A program made the translations under genes and the position numbers. A DNA stretch of 64,000 nucleotides from Aporrectodea caliginosa (lineage: Eukaryota > Annelida > Clitellata > Crassiclitellata > Lumbricidae). The stretch is from NCBI GenBank assembly GCA_020284085.1, contig JACEVL010000426.1, forward strand, positions 361,501 through 425,500, in the 5' to 3' direction. Positions 37,901 to 47,943 of this stretch are shown here, piece after piece. The notes beneath the pieces are model-generated. The model was not told where the DNA came from. It saw only the letters and a program-made list of their open reading frames with translations, and made no database searches. How positions within the stretch are numbered: the stretch's first letter is position 1; each line of letters opens with the position of its first letter.

Positions 37901-40900
37901 GCCATTGCGTCAGGACTCTCACTTAAGTTAAAACCGAGGCAACCACGAAAGAGCTGGTCCCACACGTATATATACTGTTAGTAGATTCTATTTACTATTT
38001 GGGCGCGTGGCCTGCCATTGCCTTTAGATGTCAGTTTCTAGAATAATGGCGGCGCTACCATGTGTCGCGGTATAGATCATTTGACCTATACCTATTTTAC
38101 TCTCGACCTGCCTTATAATAACCTGCCTATATACTTACTACCTACTGTTGTGTAAAATTCTTTGGAATTTTAACATTTACTTTACATTTTTAAAACACCA
38201 ACATCTGTTGTCCCATTAGTGCAATTATTATATCTAAACAACCTTTTGCTCTTTATCTAGTATGTCAATAGAAGTATATATGTTGTAAACTCTAAAATTG
38301 ATTTAAGTAGAGAGGGAGATAGCCAAGGTTTTAAGTTAGTTTTGTAAATTCTGGCCTTCTTAGTGGTTAAAGGGAAATTATGATTGTAGAGCGTATAGAG
38401 TTTAGTATTAATAGAGTCAAGGATAAGATCAGGATTACTAAGAGTAAGGGTCTCGGTCCAAGATTCCTCCTCGAGGGCTGCCTGAAGGTTAGCAAACGCC
38501 TTTTCATTATTAGGTCGATACGATACAAATTTAGCTTTACTTTTAGGATGAGAATAACTATCTAGAATAACAAAAATGGGCAGATGGTCACTTATATCAG
38601 CCGTAAGTAGACCCGGGCATTCCTTGTAGCTTGGAGAATTAGTGAAGATATTATCTATTAAGGAGGAGGAAGTGTTAGTAATTCTAGTGGGCACTTGGAT
38701 CAAAGGTCGAAAAAAATAGGTAGACATAGTGTTTAAGAATTCGTTAGTGTGATGATGGGTGTCAATGTTAAGTAAGTTCATGTTAAAATCACCACATAGG
38801 TAGCAACATTTATCAGTACTGTTAAGTGGGACCAACATATTCTCAAGTTCCTTGCTAAAGTTAGTCAAGTCAGTATTAGGGGGTCTATATAAAGAGCCTA
38901 TCACTATGGGAGGATCAGAGGCAGCAGAAACTTGGACAAAAATGGATTCAATCACGCCCTCATCACTTAAATTGAGATCAATGATTTTGGCCCCTAGGGA
39001 GTCATCCACAAGTAAAGCCACTCCCCCACCTTTGCCATGGGGTCTGGATTTAGTGAAAGCGTTATAACCGGGATAAATTAGTTGGTCTTCATTCTCAAGG
39101 TTCGTCCAAGTCTCAGTAAAAGCAATTATATGGAATTTATAATCAAAATTCGATAGGAAATTCCAGAAACTAGATTGGTTTTTGAAATAACTTCTAATAT
39201 TTAAATGAAGGATTTTAAGTTTAGATTGGAGTTGCCCTCTAGATACCATAATGTTAAAATCGTCTTCGAGAAAATAATTGGAAGAATTAGTGGACATAAG
39301 ATTGATAAGATTAATGTCTGGATCAATGTCTTGATCAGGACCAATAAATACATCGTTCTTAGTGGTCAAAGGGTTACCATAGGGTGGACCAATGGGTATC
39401 TGGGTAGTCAGTAAGGAGGTGGCATCATTAGGATTAGTGTCATAGAAAGGAAGCATTTTTAACCCACAAAAATTACAGAATCCCTTAAGAGGACAGGAGT
39501 GAAACAAATTAGTTAGGTCACCGACATCGTAAACAGTCTTATCACAATAATAGTCAGCAAAACAGCCATAGTCAAATTTGTTCTCCATAATGAACGCAAT
39601 TTAAGAGGTGTTCATGTCGCTTCTGAACCATGGTCAGGCGAAATCTATTAGTAGTAATCACGTAACTGTAACATGATAAGAATAGCCTTTGGATCGAGGT
39701 ACATAAAGACATAATCATGGAATTTCTGTGAAACGAGATCATTAAAAAGAAATATAACATAAAATGAAAATCGTAATGCAAACATATCTTGCAGCAAAAC
39801 TTGCTTGATTGGGTCCTGGTACAAACACGAACATAATGCAGAACCAGCATCAAAATCACCAGGGTCCAAGTCATTATCGTAAAGCAAACATCAACGTAAT
39901 GCAGAAACAGCATTAGGATCACCAGCATCCAGATCATGATCATAGTGAAAACATGTATTACATGTACATATGATATGCTGTATCCTGGTACAAACACAAC
40001 ATAATGCAAAAACAGCATCAAATCACCAGCATCCAACGGGGCACAGAGTAGGCTAAGTGAAATCCCAGAAGACCAGGTAGCAGAATGGGGAAGTGCCAGT
40101 AGTTAGCGATGAGTGAGAAGTTTCTTAGTCCATGGCTAGGCATTGTTCAGCTGGTCATCTAGGGTCAGTGTAGGTGTGACGCTTCTCTTCCTGTCATCCA
40201 TTGCCAACGTTAAATACAGCTTTCCGTTCCACGACCAGATGGACTTGACTCTAGGATCCTTTCGATAGGTTGTAATGAATTGCGAGTTGAGAGGCGTTAG
40301 GTCTTCTGCTATTCCGATGTGGGAGCCTTTGAGGTGACGACGTTTCATGAGGACCTCATCCCGGATCTTTTTATGTGAGAAGGTCACGATGATCATTGGC
40401 TTAGAAGATTGGTCGAGCAGGGTATCCGATGCTACGGTCAGTGATTGGGATATCTTTTTCTTATTGACCAAGGTCACTTTTGTTATGTCTGTCTCGAGAA
40501 CGTTCATGATGTTGAGTTTATCCCGCACGAAGGAGTAGACTTCTTGGATGGAAGATTGGGCCTGAACTCTAAGCCCTGTGATGCGCAAATTCAAGCATCT
40601 GTACTTAAATCGTGTAAAACTAAGAACAAGCTTTATAAAATATATCTTAAAACTAAAACCACCAGAGCCCTTGAGAAGTATAAAAGATATAAAAACAAAT
40701 TGACTAATATCCTACGTAAATGTGAAAAAGAATACTATACTAATCTACTCGACCTTCACAAATCTAACCTTAAGGAGACGTGGAGGATTATTAAAGATAT
40801 TTTACACCACCAAGGACCCAACCTAACTAATATACCCCTTGTAATCAATGGTATAATGATAGAGGACCCGGCTACTATTGCTAATGAATTTAATGGCTAT

Positions 40901-43900
40901 TATGCTTCTGTTGGTCCCAAGATGGCAGCTAGTGTCCCTCCTCCCAGCCAACACTATTCATCCTACTTAAAAAAACCTACTTTGAGTTCTATGTTTATCT
41001 ACCCTGTTACTAAGTGTGAAATCTTAGACATAATTTCTAATCTTAAAACTACAAAACCATATGACCTTTCTGAACTACCTGTCCCTATTCTAAAAAAAAT
41101 CGCTAATAACGTATCGGAACCTATCATGCACCTAATTAATCAATCTTTTACCACTGGTATTGTTCCCAAGGCTATGAAAATTGCCAATATTTCACCCATC
41201 TTTAAATCTGGTGACTGTCATGAAATGGCCAATTATAGACCGATATCTAAACTAAGCTGTTTATCCAAAATTCTTGAAAGAGCCATGCATGATAGACTAT
41301 ATAATTTTTTGGAAACTAATAATTCCCTATACAATAAACAGTTTGGGTTCAGAAAAAACCATTCCACCACTTATGCCATTATGGAAGTAGTAGATAAGCT
41401 TACTGAAGCACTTGACCATCGCAAAATCACTATTGGTGTATTCTTAGATCTGTCCAAAGCATTCGATACCATTAAACATGACATCCTATTGGACAAATTG
41501 AACTACTATGGCATCAGAGGGATGGCTTTGGAATGGTTCAAATCTTATCTGACCGACAGATTTCAGCAAGTAAATTTTAACAAAACATTTTCTAACCTGG
41601 CTTCCATTCACTGTGGAGTTCCGCAAGGGTCCATCCTCGGTCCCCTTTTATTCCTGATCTATATCAATGATATTAATAATTGTACTAACAAGCTTCTGTT
41701 CTACTTATTTGCTGACGATACCACTGTTTTTGTCACTGCTGATAATGATCACGACTTATATGACACCATGAATTCTGAACTGCTTCACTTAACCAATTGG
41801 TTTCATGCTAACCTTCTGTCCCTCAATGTTAAAAAGACTAATTATATTATCTTCTCTAGCTCCAGAAGAAAGGTCCAGGATGATCCTAGCAAGACCATTA
41901 GTATTAATAACATCCCCATAAAGCGGGTAACTGAAGTCAAGTTTCTAGGTATAATCATGGATGAACACCTAAAATGGCATGCCCACATTAATTTAGTTAA
42001 AAATAAGATAGCCAAGTCTATAGGGGTTATCAGAAGACTTAAAACTACTCTTCCCCTAATACTCTCCGTACTTTATATAATACTTTCATTTTACCCTACC
42101 TTAATTATGGTGCTATAATATGGGCAGGTGGATATAAAACTCCACTTCAACCTATACATTTACTCCAAAAGAGGGTTGTAAGAATCATAGCTGGTGTACA
42201 CTACTTGGCAAAGACCTCTAGTCTGTTTAAAAGTTTAAACTTATTAACTATCTTTGACCTACATAAACTCCAACTTGCTATCTTCATGTACCGACATCAG
42301 AGCCAAACCTTACCTAGTATATTTAATTGTTATTTCTCCACTAATGCTTCTGTCCACGGTTACAACACTAGATCTCGGTTTAATCTTCGCTCTGCAATCT
42401 GTAAAACTAATGTTAGACAATTTTCTGCTAGAATAACTGGGCCTAAACTATGGAACTCCATTGACCGTGGCATCCGTAATCAGAGGTCACTCAACTCCTT
42501 CAAACAGGCCTATAAAAAACACTTACTTAACTGACATTGATTTTACTGCTGCCATGCCTATTTCTCATTCTATGTTAATTGAACTGACACATGTTTCCTT
42601 TCTAGTTCTATCAACTTGTTCCATCATAGTGGGGAAGACTAGATAAGCCCATTGGGCTTCTTCTCCCCATGAATCGATTTTTATTATTTAACCTGTTAGA
42701 CTATAACCTCTTCAATTTTTGTTTCTTATTAATGGCGCTTACGAAATGTAAACTGTTAATAACTGTATTCACACGTGTACATTGTACCCACTGTTCATGG
42801 AATCGATTCGAATAAATTTGATTTGATTTGATTTGAAATGCTTATGTATACTTTCGCCGCCGTTGCGTCAGAACTCAGAAATTTGTGGAAAATTTCACAG
42901 TTTTAACCAGTACGATTAAATTCCTTTCAAATGAATTTAATCGTACTGGTTAAAACTTCAGCTGGTTAAAACTAATTTAAATCCATCTTCGCACAACAGT
43001 AGGTGAACAACGCTTGTCTGATCTAGTTGTCCTGTCCATTCACAAGGACAGAGCGAAGAAGATTATCCTTAACGCCGTTGTAGAAACATTAAATTTTGTT
43101 CACAAAAATCCCCACTGCAGAATTTCACTGATCTAATGCCGGTGTCCCGAGATATTCTATTCCCCTAAAGCATATCCCCCGGACGGAATAAACCGGTTTA
43201 GAGTATCCGGGGGGGGGGATAAACTATTCTATCCCCCATCGTCATATGCATCACGATAGCCAAGACGAAAATCCTGTCAAAATCACCAAAAACGAAGTAA
43301 ATTAATTTTAGGTCGACGTACAAACTAAAGAAACGCAACTTAAAATATTTTATGTGTACAATAAATCCAAACAGTACGACTGAATACACTTTAACCGCCA
43401 AAAATGCAAACTAAACCGAATGCTCCATTTCGCTAAGGGGGATACTCATGTATGCGGGATACTATATTTTGTGACACCGGTGTATAGCTATAGGAGGCAG
43501 CAGGGGTGGACTCTAGGCACATTTTGTACTCTAGAGTCCATGGTACCTATAGGCACCGTGGACTCTAGAGTACAGCATCCCCAAACACGACAGTAGGAGG
43601 GCAGGGTGGACTCTAGGCACATTTGTACTCTAGAGTCCATTATACCTAATAGGCACCGTGGACTCTAGAGTGCAATTAAATTAAATTAATCGTAATCGTA
43701 ATCTCCAAACTTATATAGCGCCACTCGAAAGCCAAACGCAGGAAATCAGCTTATTCACGAGCGCTAAGTCTAGTCAGAGGGGTTGTCCAAAAGAGTAGTC
43801 CGGTTTCCAGAGGATCAGAGAGGGCACAGCAGATGTTAAGGTGGGTGCCTTTTAGGTCGAGGATTGGAATGTACAAGAAGAAACGATAGTTTTAAACAAC

Positions 43901-46900
43901 ATTTTATAAACTTGTTATTGCACGAGCGGGACGCGTGACGCTTATTATTTTATCGAACATACCATTGAACAAGAAATGCCTCATTTAGCAACCCTCATCA
44001 AGCTGCTAATGAGTGTTGCATGTCGTGTTTCGAATTGTTATCATTATCCATTGTTTATAATATGTTAGTTTATTTTTAATATTATTATGAAATTAAAATT
44101 GTATTAACGTTTAGGCCTAATGCAGAAGTAAACTCTAAACCCGAAGTAGCTAAATCGGAAGTTTGCAATAATAAGAGTTCTGAGGAAACTAGAGTAGGCC
44201 TACACAATGCCTGGGCTAGTGTGGAATCTAGAGTACAAATCACCTGCATAAAGTACGTTGTGCCTAGGAATAATTTAGCCTCTACACTATGATTAGATGA
44301 ATAATTGCTTCATTTTCGATAAACTTAATTATAAAAGTTCATAAGGTATTTAATTGATGTCTTGTATGTTTGTTATTAAAAAAATATAGCTACTGTCAAT
44401 TTCGCTACCATTTTAGAGTCTTTAATTTTTAAATACATAATTTCTATGGCCAAACTAGAGTATGCAAAGCTTGAAGTCGTGTGGATCTAGGGTACAAATT
44501 ACCTATGTACAGAGAGTACGCTGTACCGAAGTATAATGTACTCTAGAGTACGTTGAGCCTAGGTATGATGTAGCCTACTCTAGAGTAGCCTACGTTGTGC
44601 CTACGTATGATGTTGTCTAGAGTACGTTGCGCCTAGTTATGATGCACTCTAGAGTACGTTCTGCCTAGGTATGATGTTCTCTAGAGTACGTTGTGCCTAG
44701 GTATGATGTACTCTAGAGTACGTTGTGCCTAGGTATGATGTACTCTAGAGCACGTTGTGCCTAGGTATGATGTACTCTAGAGTACGTTGTTCCTAGGTAT
44801 TATGTACTCTAGAGTACGTTTTGCCTAGGTATGGTGTACTCTAGAATACGTTGTGCCTAGGTATTATATGTACTCTAGAGTACGTTGTGCCTAGGTATTA
44901 TGTACTCTAGAGTACGTTTTGCCTATGTAAGGTGTACTCTAGAGTACGTTGTGCCTAGGTATGATGTACTCTAGAGTACGTTGTGCCTAGGTATGGTGTA
45001 CTCTAGAGTACGTTGTGCCTACGTATGATGTACTCTAGAGTACGTTGTGCCTAGGCATTATGTACTCTAGAGTACGTTTTGCCTAGGTATGATGTACTCT
45101 AGAGTATGTTTTGCCTAGGTAAGGTGTACTCTAGAGTACGTTGTGCCTAGTTATGATGTACTCTAGAGTACGTTGCACGCTGTACCTAAGTATAATGTAC
45201 TCTAGAGTACGTTGTGCCTAGGTATGATGTTCTCTAGAGTACGTTGTGCCTAGGTATGATGTACTCTAGAGTACGTTGGGCCTAGGTATGATGTACTCTA
45301 GAGTACGTTTTGCCTAGGTTTGGTGAACTCTAGAATACGTTGTGCCTAGGTATTATATGTACTCTAGAGTAGGTTGTGCCTAGGTATTATGTACTCTAGA
45401 GTACGTTTTGCCTAGGTATGATGTACTCTAAAGTACGTTTTGCCTAGGTAAGGTGTACTCTAGAGTACGTTGTGCCTAGGTATGTTGTACTCTAGAGTAC
45501 GTTGTGCCTAGGTATGGTGTACTCTAGAGTACGTTTTGCCTAGGTATGATGTACTCTAGAGTACGTTGTGCCTAGGTATATATGTACTCTAGGGTATGTT
45601 GTGCCTAGGTATGGTGTACTCTAGAGTACGTTGTGCCTAGGTATTATGTACTCTAGGGTATGTTGTGCCTAGGTATGATGAACTCTACACTAGGATTTGC
45701 TTCACCTCCGATAAATTAAATTATAAAATTTCATAAAGTATTTAATTGTTTTTTATATTTAATATTAAAAATCAGTTACTGTTAATTTCGTTACCATTTT
45801 AAAGTCTTTAATTTTTTAAATACGTTACTTCTATAGCTTAACTAGAGTACGCAATGCCCGCAGTATACAGTGTCGAATCTGGGCTACTTAATGTCTCGAC
45901 AGTACGTTGAGCCTAGAGTACACCTTACCTGAATAGAGTACGTTATGCCTGGATGTCGGCTAGGCATTTCGTACTCTAGAGTCCTAGGTACCTGTAGGCG
46001 CGGTGGACTCTAGAGTACGTTGTGCCTAGGTATGATGTACTCTAGAGTACGTTGTGCCTAGGTATGATGTACTCTAGAGTACGTTTTAGCCTAGAGTCCA
46101 CCTTACCTGCCACACCGGCGGTCGCGAGTATGTCGAACGTTCAAACTTGACATGAAGCGTCTCTGCCGTCTCATTAGCATACATGCTCATTATGTTCTGA
46201 GTAGCTATAATATGATCAGCACTTGCAAATCGTTAAAGATTAGTAAAGTAACTAAAGTTTATCGTTCTAATGCTGAATTCATTTAAATGTGAATATGCTA
46301 CAACAATTGGACTATATATAGGCCTACGCTTTCAATAATAATTTTCTTATATATAACTTTATATATATATATATATATATATAGACTATATATATATAAG
46401 TTATGCTGCTTGATGCGTCAAACTCGAACATTAATTTCTTTGACCTAGTGAATAACTTCCTTGACCCTGACGCGACCTGCTGATATAGTTTATCTGGCTC
46501 CGCCACTGATCTGGAACTTAGAAGGCAATGGGCCAGCCCAATGTCCCGTTGCCTACTCTTCCAACTGACGGTGTACATACGGTCAGCGTCCTCTCTACAT
46601 CTGAATTGGCTAGATATGCAAGCATGGACTGGAACCTTAAACTAAATTTCTGCTCTGGTGGGAATTTGAACTCCGCCTCTCCATTGACAATGCAGCACGG
46701 TATAATATTAAAACTATTGCCACAAGATTGTCGCACGTCCCCATAAGAAAAGATACCTGGCTAAGTCTAGACAAGTTACATCTCATACTGGCGCACCTCT
46801 GCAGATCTGCGCACTATGCGTGCAAAGTTTAACTTTCCCGCGCGTTGTTCGATACAGCGTATCTATGCGATTCAAATTCATTTTAAGTTTAAAGTTTACT

Positions 46901-47943
46901 GATCATGCTTCCTGACATTTGAAGTAGCATGTATAACACAGTCATTTTCCTGACTATAGTCTTTAGTCTTTACACGTGTAAATGCATGAATGCATGTATT
47001 TTGATAATTTATTTCGCGTTTAAAAATATTTGTTTTAATATACGTCATTTCTTTTGCGCAATAAATAAAATAGAGTAACCTACTATTTTCAGCCCAGGAG
47101 ACGATTCGTTTGGAAGTTTTGCGTGAGTTTTTGCTCCCGCAGTCAGAAAACCACACTATGACTACAATGAAGGATGAAATATTTATGGTCTATGAACCAG
47201 GTCGTCATGTTTACGACCGCAACAATATGGTAGACGTGAAGAATGTCATCCCGCTACCAGGAACGGATCCGGCGTGTATGGCAACTTGCAATGTGTCAAA
47301 CTGCGTGTATGTAGGTCTACGAAACAAAGTCTGCTCAGGCCTTTCAGTCTTACGCATTTCGAAAGATGTAGACCATCAGTTTAACAAATCGCCATGGATA
47401 AAAGATCACAAACGGTGCATTTCCACGATATCCGTCTCCGCCAATGGTAGCCTAATAATCTTTTCAGCACAGCACGGATGGGATCCCAATGTAGTAAGCA
47501 TATATGATGCGAATGGTTCCTTGCAACATGAAATAATGTTGTCCTCAGATGTCGATGCGTGCAGATTTAAAACCGTAATTCAGAAATCAAATGGAAACTT
47601 GGTATTGGCTTATTCCAATGGAAAAATTAACCTATTGGAGATCGATACGGCTGGGAGCGTAGTACGCCAATATCAATCATCATTTCGTCAAGAGAGTTTT
47701 GTGAATGTTGCAGACATTTATGGTAGAATTTTGATAACTGAGCCGTTCGCAGGAATGGAGCTTTTAGATTCTGAATTGAATCTCATGGGTACTTATAGTC
47801 TGCACCAGGATGAAGGCAACACCCTTTTTCTCTTTGACTTGCAGTACGATAGCGAGAGGAATGAGACCATGCGTAATCATTTTGATTGTAGGGGGCCTAA
47901 TACTGGGCCCGCTGTAACTATCTTCCGTCTCACAGAAGAATGA
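34969..47943 (+). CDS. F-box-like/beta-propeller protein, copy 4 (divergent, 394 aa)
   Basis: Spliced model: 34969-35032, 35959-36020, 37289-37496, 47093-47943; 1,185 nt, 394 codons plus stop, with no internal stop. Exons 1-2 differ from copy 2 by a single residue that I can see (N to T). Exon 3 differs at about six of 69 residues but keeps LPIELLECIL and SRLRTVCSQW. Exon 4 is much more divergent, with indels and blocks of changed residues between conserved patches such as NVSNCVYVGLRNK, VSANGSLII, SIYDANGSLQHEIMLSS and SGNLVLA-like strands. Intron 3 is 9,596 bp against about 830 bp in copies 2 and 3, because of inserted SINE, LINE, candidate MITE and palindromic satellite. Donor of intron 3 is gtcagt. 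An AATAAA lies at 48159-48164. Expression across such an intron is not certain. Confidence 0.7.
35415..35856 (-). mobile_element. Decayed LINE 3' end in intron 1 of copy 4
   Basis: Homologue of 14022-14480 with a few indels, reading into the same TATATAGCGCC 3' UTR motif. Confidence 0.5.
36358..37017. mobile_element. GAGACC-family element, short form, intron 2 of copy 4
   Basis: Same insertion as 14991-15514: flanks GTTAATAAGC at 36348-36357 and 37018-37027, so the insertion predates the split of these units. It is interrupted by a 134-bp insert. Confidence 0.7.
36368..36501. mobile_element. 134-bp insert nested in the GAGACC element
   Basis: Bounded by TTGTAT on both sides (36362-36367 and 36502-36507), absent from units A and B. 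No clear terminal repeats and no coding sequence; the class is unknown. Confidence 0.5.
37526..37829 (-). mobile_element. tRNA-derived SINE, intron 3 of copy 4
   Basis: On the minus strand it reads: tRNA-like head with a box B match (GGGTTCGAATCC), a tandem second copy of a roughly 60-bp part of the head (GGGATCGAATCC), body, then a 3' tail GGAGCGCCTCTGAGTAG...GGGGCGCTATATAAAT and TGAA repeats. TTATT flanks both sides; copies 2 and 3 have the empty site. The tail matches the 3' end of the LINE at 52,848-53,480, which may supply the reverse transcriptase. Confidence 0.7.
38295..40610 (-). mobile_element. CR1/L2-like LINE, inverted 5' part (ORF1 end and endonuclease)
   Basis: On the minus strand, in order: the C-terminal part of ORF1 (about 40605 to 40136, with NLRITGL), a spacer with imperfect repeats, then the start of ORF2 (39588 to about 38295). 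The ORF2 part is an APE-type endonuclease with LHLNIRS, ETWT, GKGGGVALLVDD, GSLYRPPN, GDFN, DNIFTN and ISDHLPIF, reaching KPWLSPSLLKSI just before the break. The protein then runs into flanking DNA. The reverse transcriptase of the same element follows on the opposite strand. Confidence 0.85.
40600..42836 (+). mobile_element. CR1/L2-like LINE, reverse transcriptase and 3' UTR
   Basis: The + strand resumes ORF2 at LKSCKTKNKLYK and holds a complete reverse transcriptase: YRPISKLS, GFRKNHST, FLDLSKAFDTI (first catalytic Asp), GVPQGSILGPLLF, LFADDTTVF (FADD box, catalytic Asp pair) and VKFLGIIMDE. A single-base loss near 42,058 shifts the frame; the C-terminal part (LNYGAIIWAGG, GPKLWNSI) continues to the stop at 42534. 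The 3' UTR ends in ATTTG repeats at 42816-42835. With only one frameshift besides the inversion, it is a young copy. Confidence 0.88.
42899..42957. repeat. Perfect 25-bp inverted repeat (hairpin)
   Basis: Arms 42899-42923 and 42933-42957 are exact reverse complements around a 9-nt loop, starting AGTTTTAACCAGTACG. A further CAGCTGGTTAAAACT follows. It may be a tiny foldback element or a hairpin RNA source. Confidence 0.7.
43137..43488. mobile_element. Candidate MITE with CCGGTGTC termini
   Basis: Left CCGGTGTCCCGAGATATTCT and right (reversed) CCGGTGTCACAAAATATAG are imperfect inverted repeats enclosing G/C-run-rich sequence with repeated TATCCCC motifs. No clear target duplication. The 67-codon minus frame inside is not recognisable. 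Confidence 0.45.
43680..43870 (-). mobile_element. LINE 3' end fragment with CGTAATCGTAATC tail
   Basis: Same tail and AATCAGCTTATTCACGAGCGC motif as the LINE end at 738-860, on the same strand. Confidence 0.5.
44525..45690. repeat. 32-bp palindromic satellite array (roughly 35 monomers)
   Basis: Monomer is the 14-bp palindrome GTACTCTAGAGTAC followed by GTTGTGCCTAGGTATGAT, which includes the CCTAGG palindrome. Variants GTTTTGCC and ATTAT/ATGGT/AAGGT alternate. A distinctive run (TAGAATACG followed by TATTATATG) recurs 489 bp apart at 44841 and 45330, showing higher-order repetition. Stray monomers continue at 45,990-46,090. Confidence 0.9.
46350..46402. repeat. TA microsatellite
   Basis: Mostly TA dinucleotides with one GAC interruption, in intron 3 of copy 4. 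Confidence 0.85.

Larger units (their letters stand above)
43495..46111. mobile_element. Foldback-like block bounded by GGTGGACTCTAGGC inverted ends
   Basis: GGTGGACTCTAGGC at 43505-43518 is mirrored by GCCTAGAGTCCACC at 46089-46102; the similarity extends outwards to GGCAG. A second inward copy starts at about 43,607. It encloses a decayed LINE end, two related AT-rich 170-bp arms (about 44,280-44,470 and 45,690-45,860) and the 32-bp palindromic array between them. No protein-coding capacity. Confidence 0.55.

Noticed and set aside
39572..40036. 154-codon minus-strand frame rich in LMLFLHYV repeats
   Set aside because: It falls in the ORF1-ORF2 spacer of the LINE and is built from imperfect nucleotide repeats, with no known LINE domain.
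40445..40600. Start of the long + strand frame (40445-42118) as the true start of the reverse transcriptase
   Set aside because: This segment is antisense ORF1 of the same LINE; the sense protein only resumes at the inversion junction near 40,600.
44525..45690. CRISPR-like regular array
   Set aside because: The units are contiguous 32-bp tandem repeats with no unique spacers, in a eukaryotic intron.
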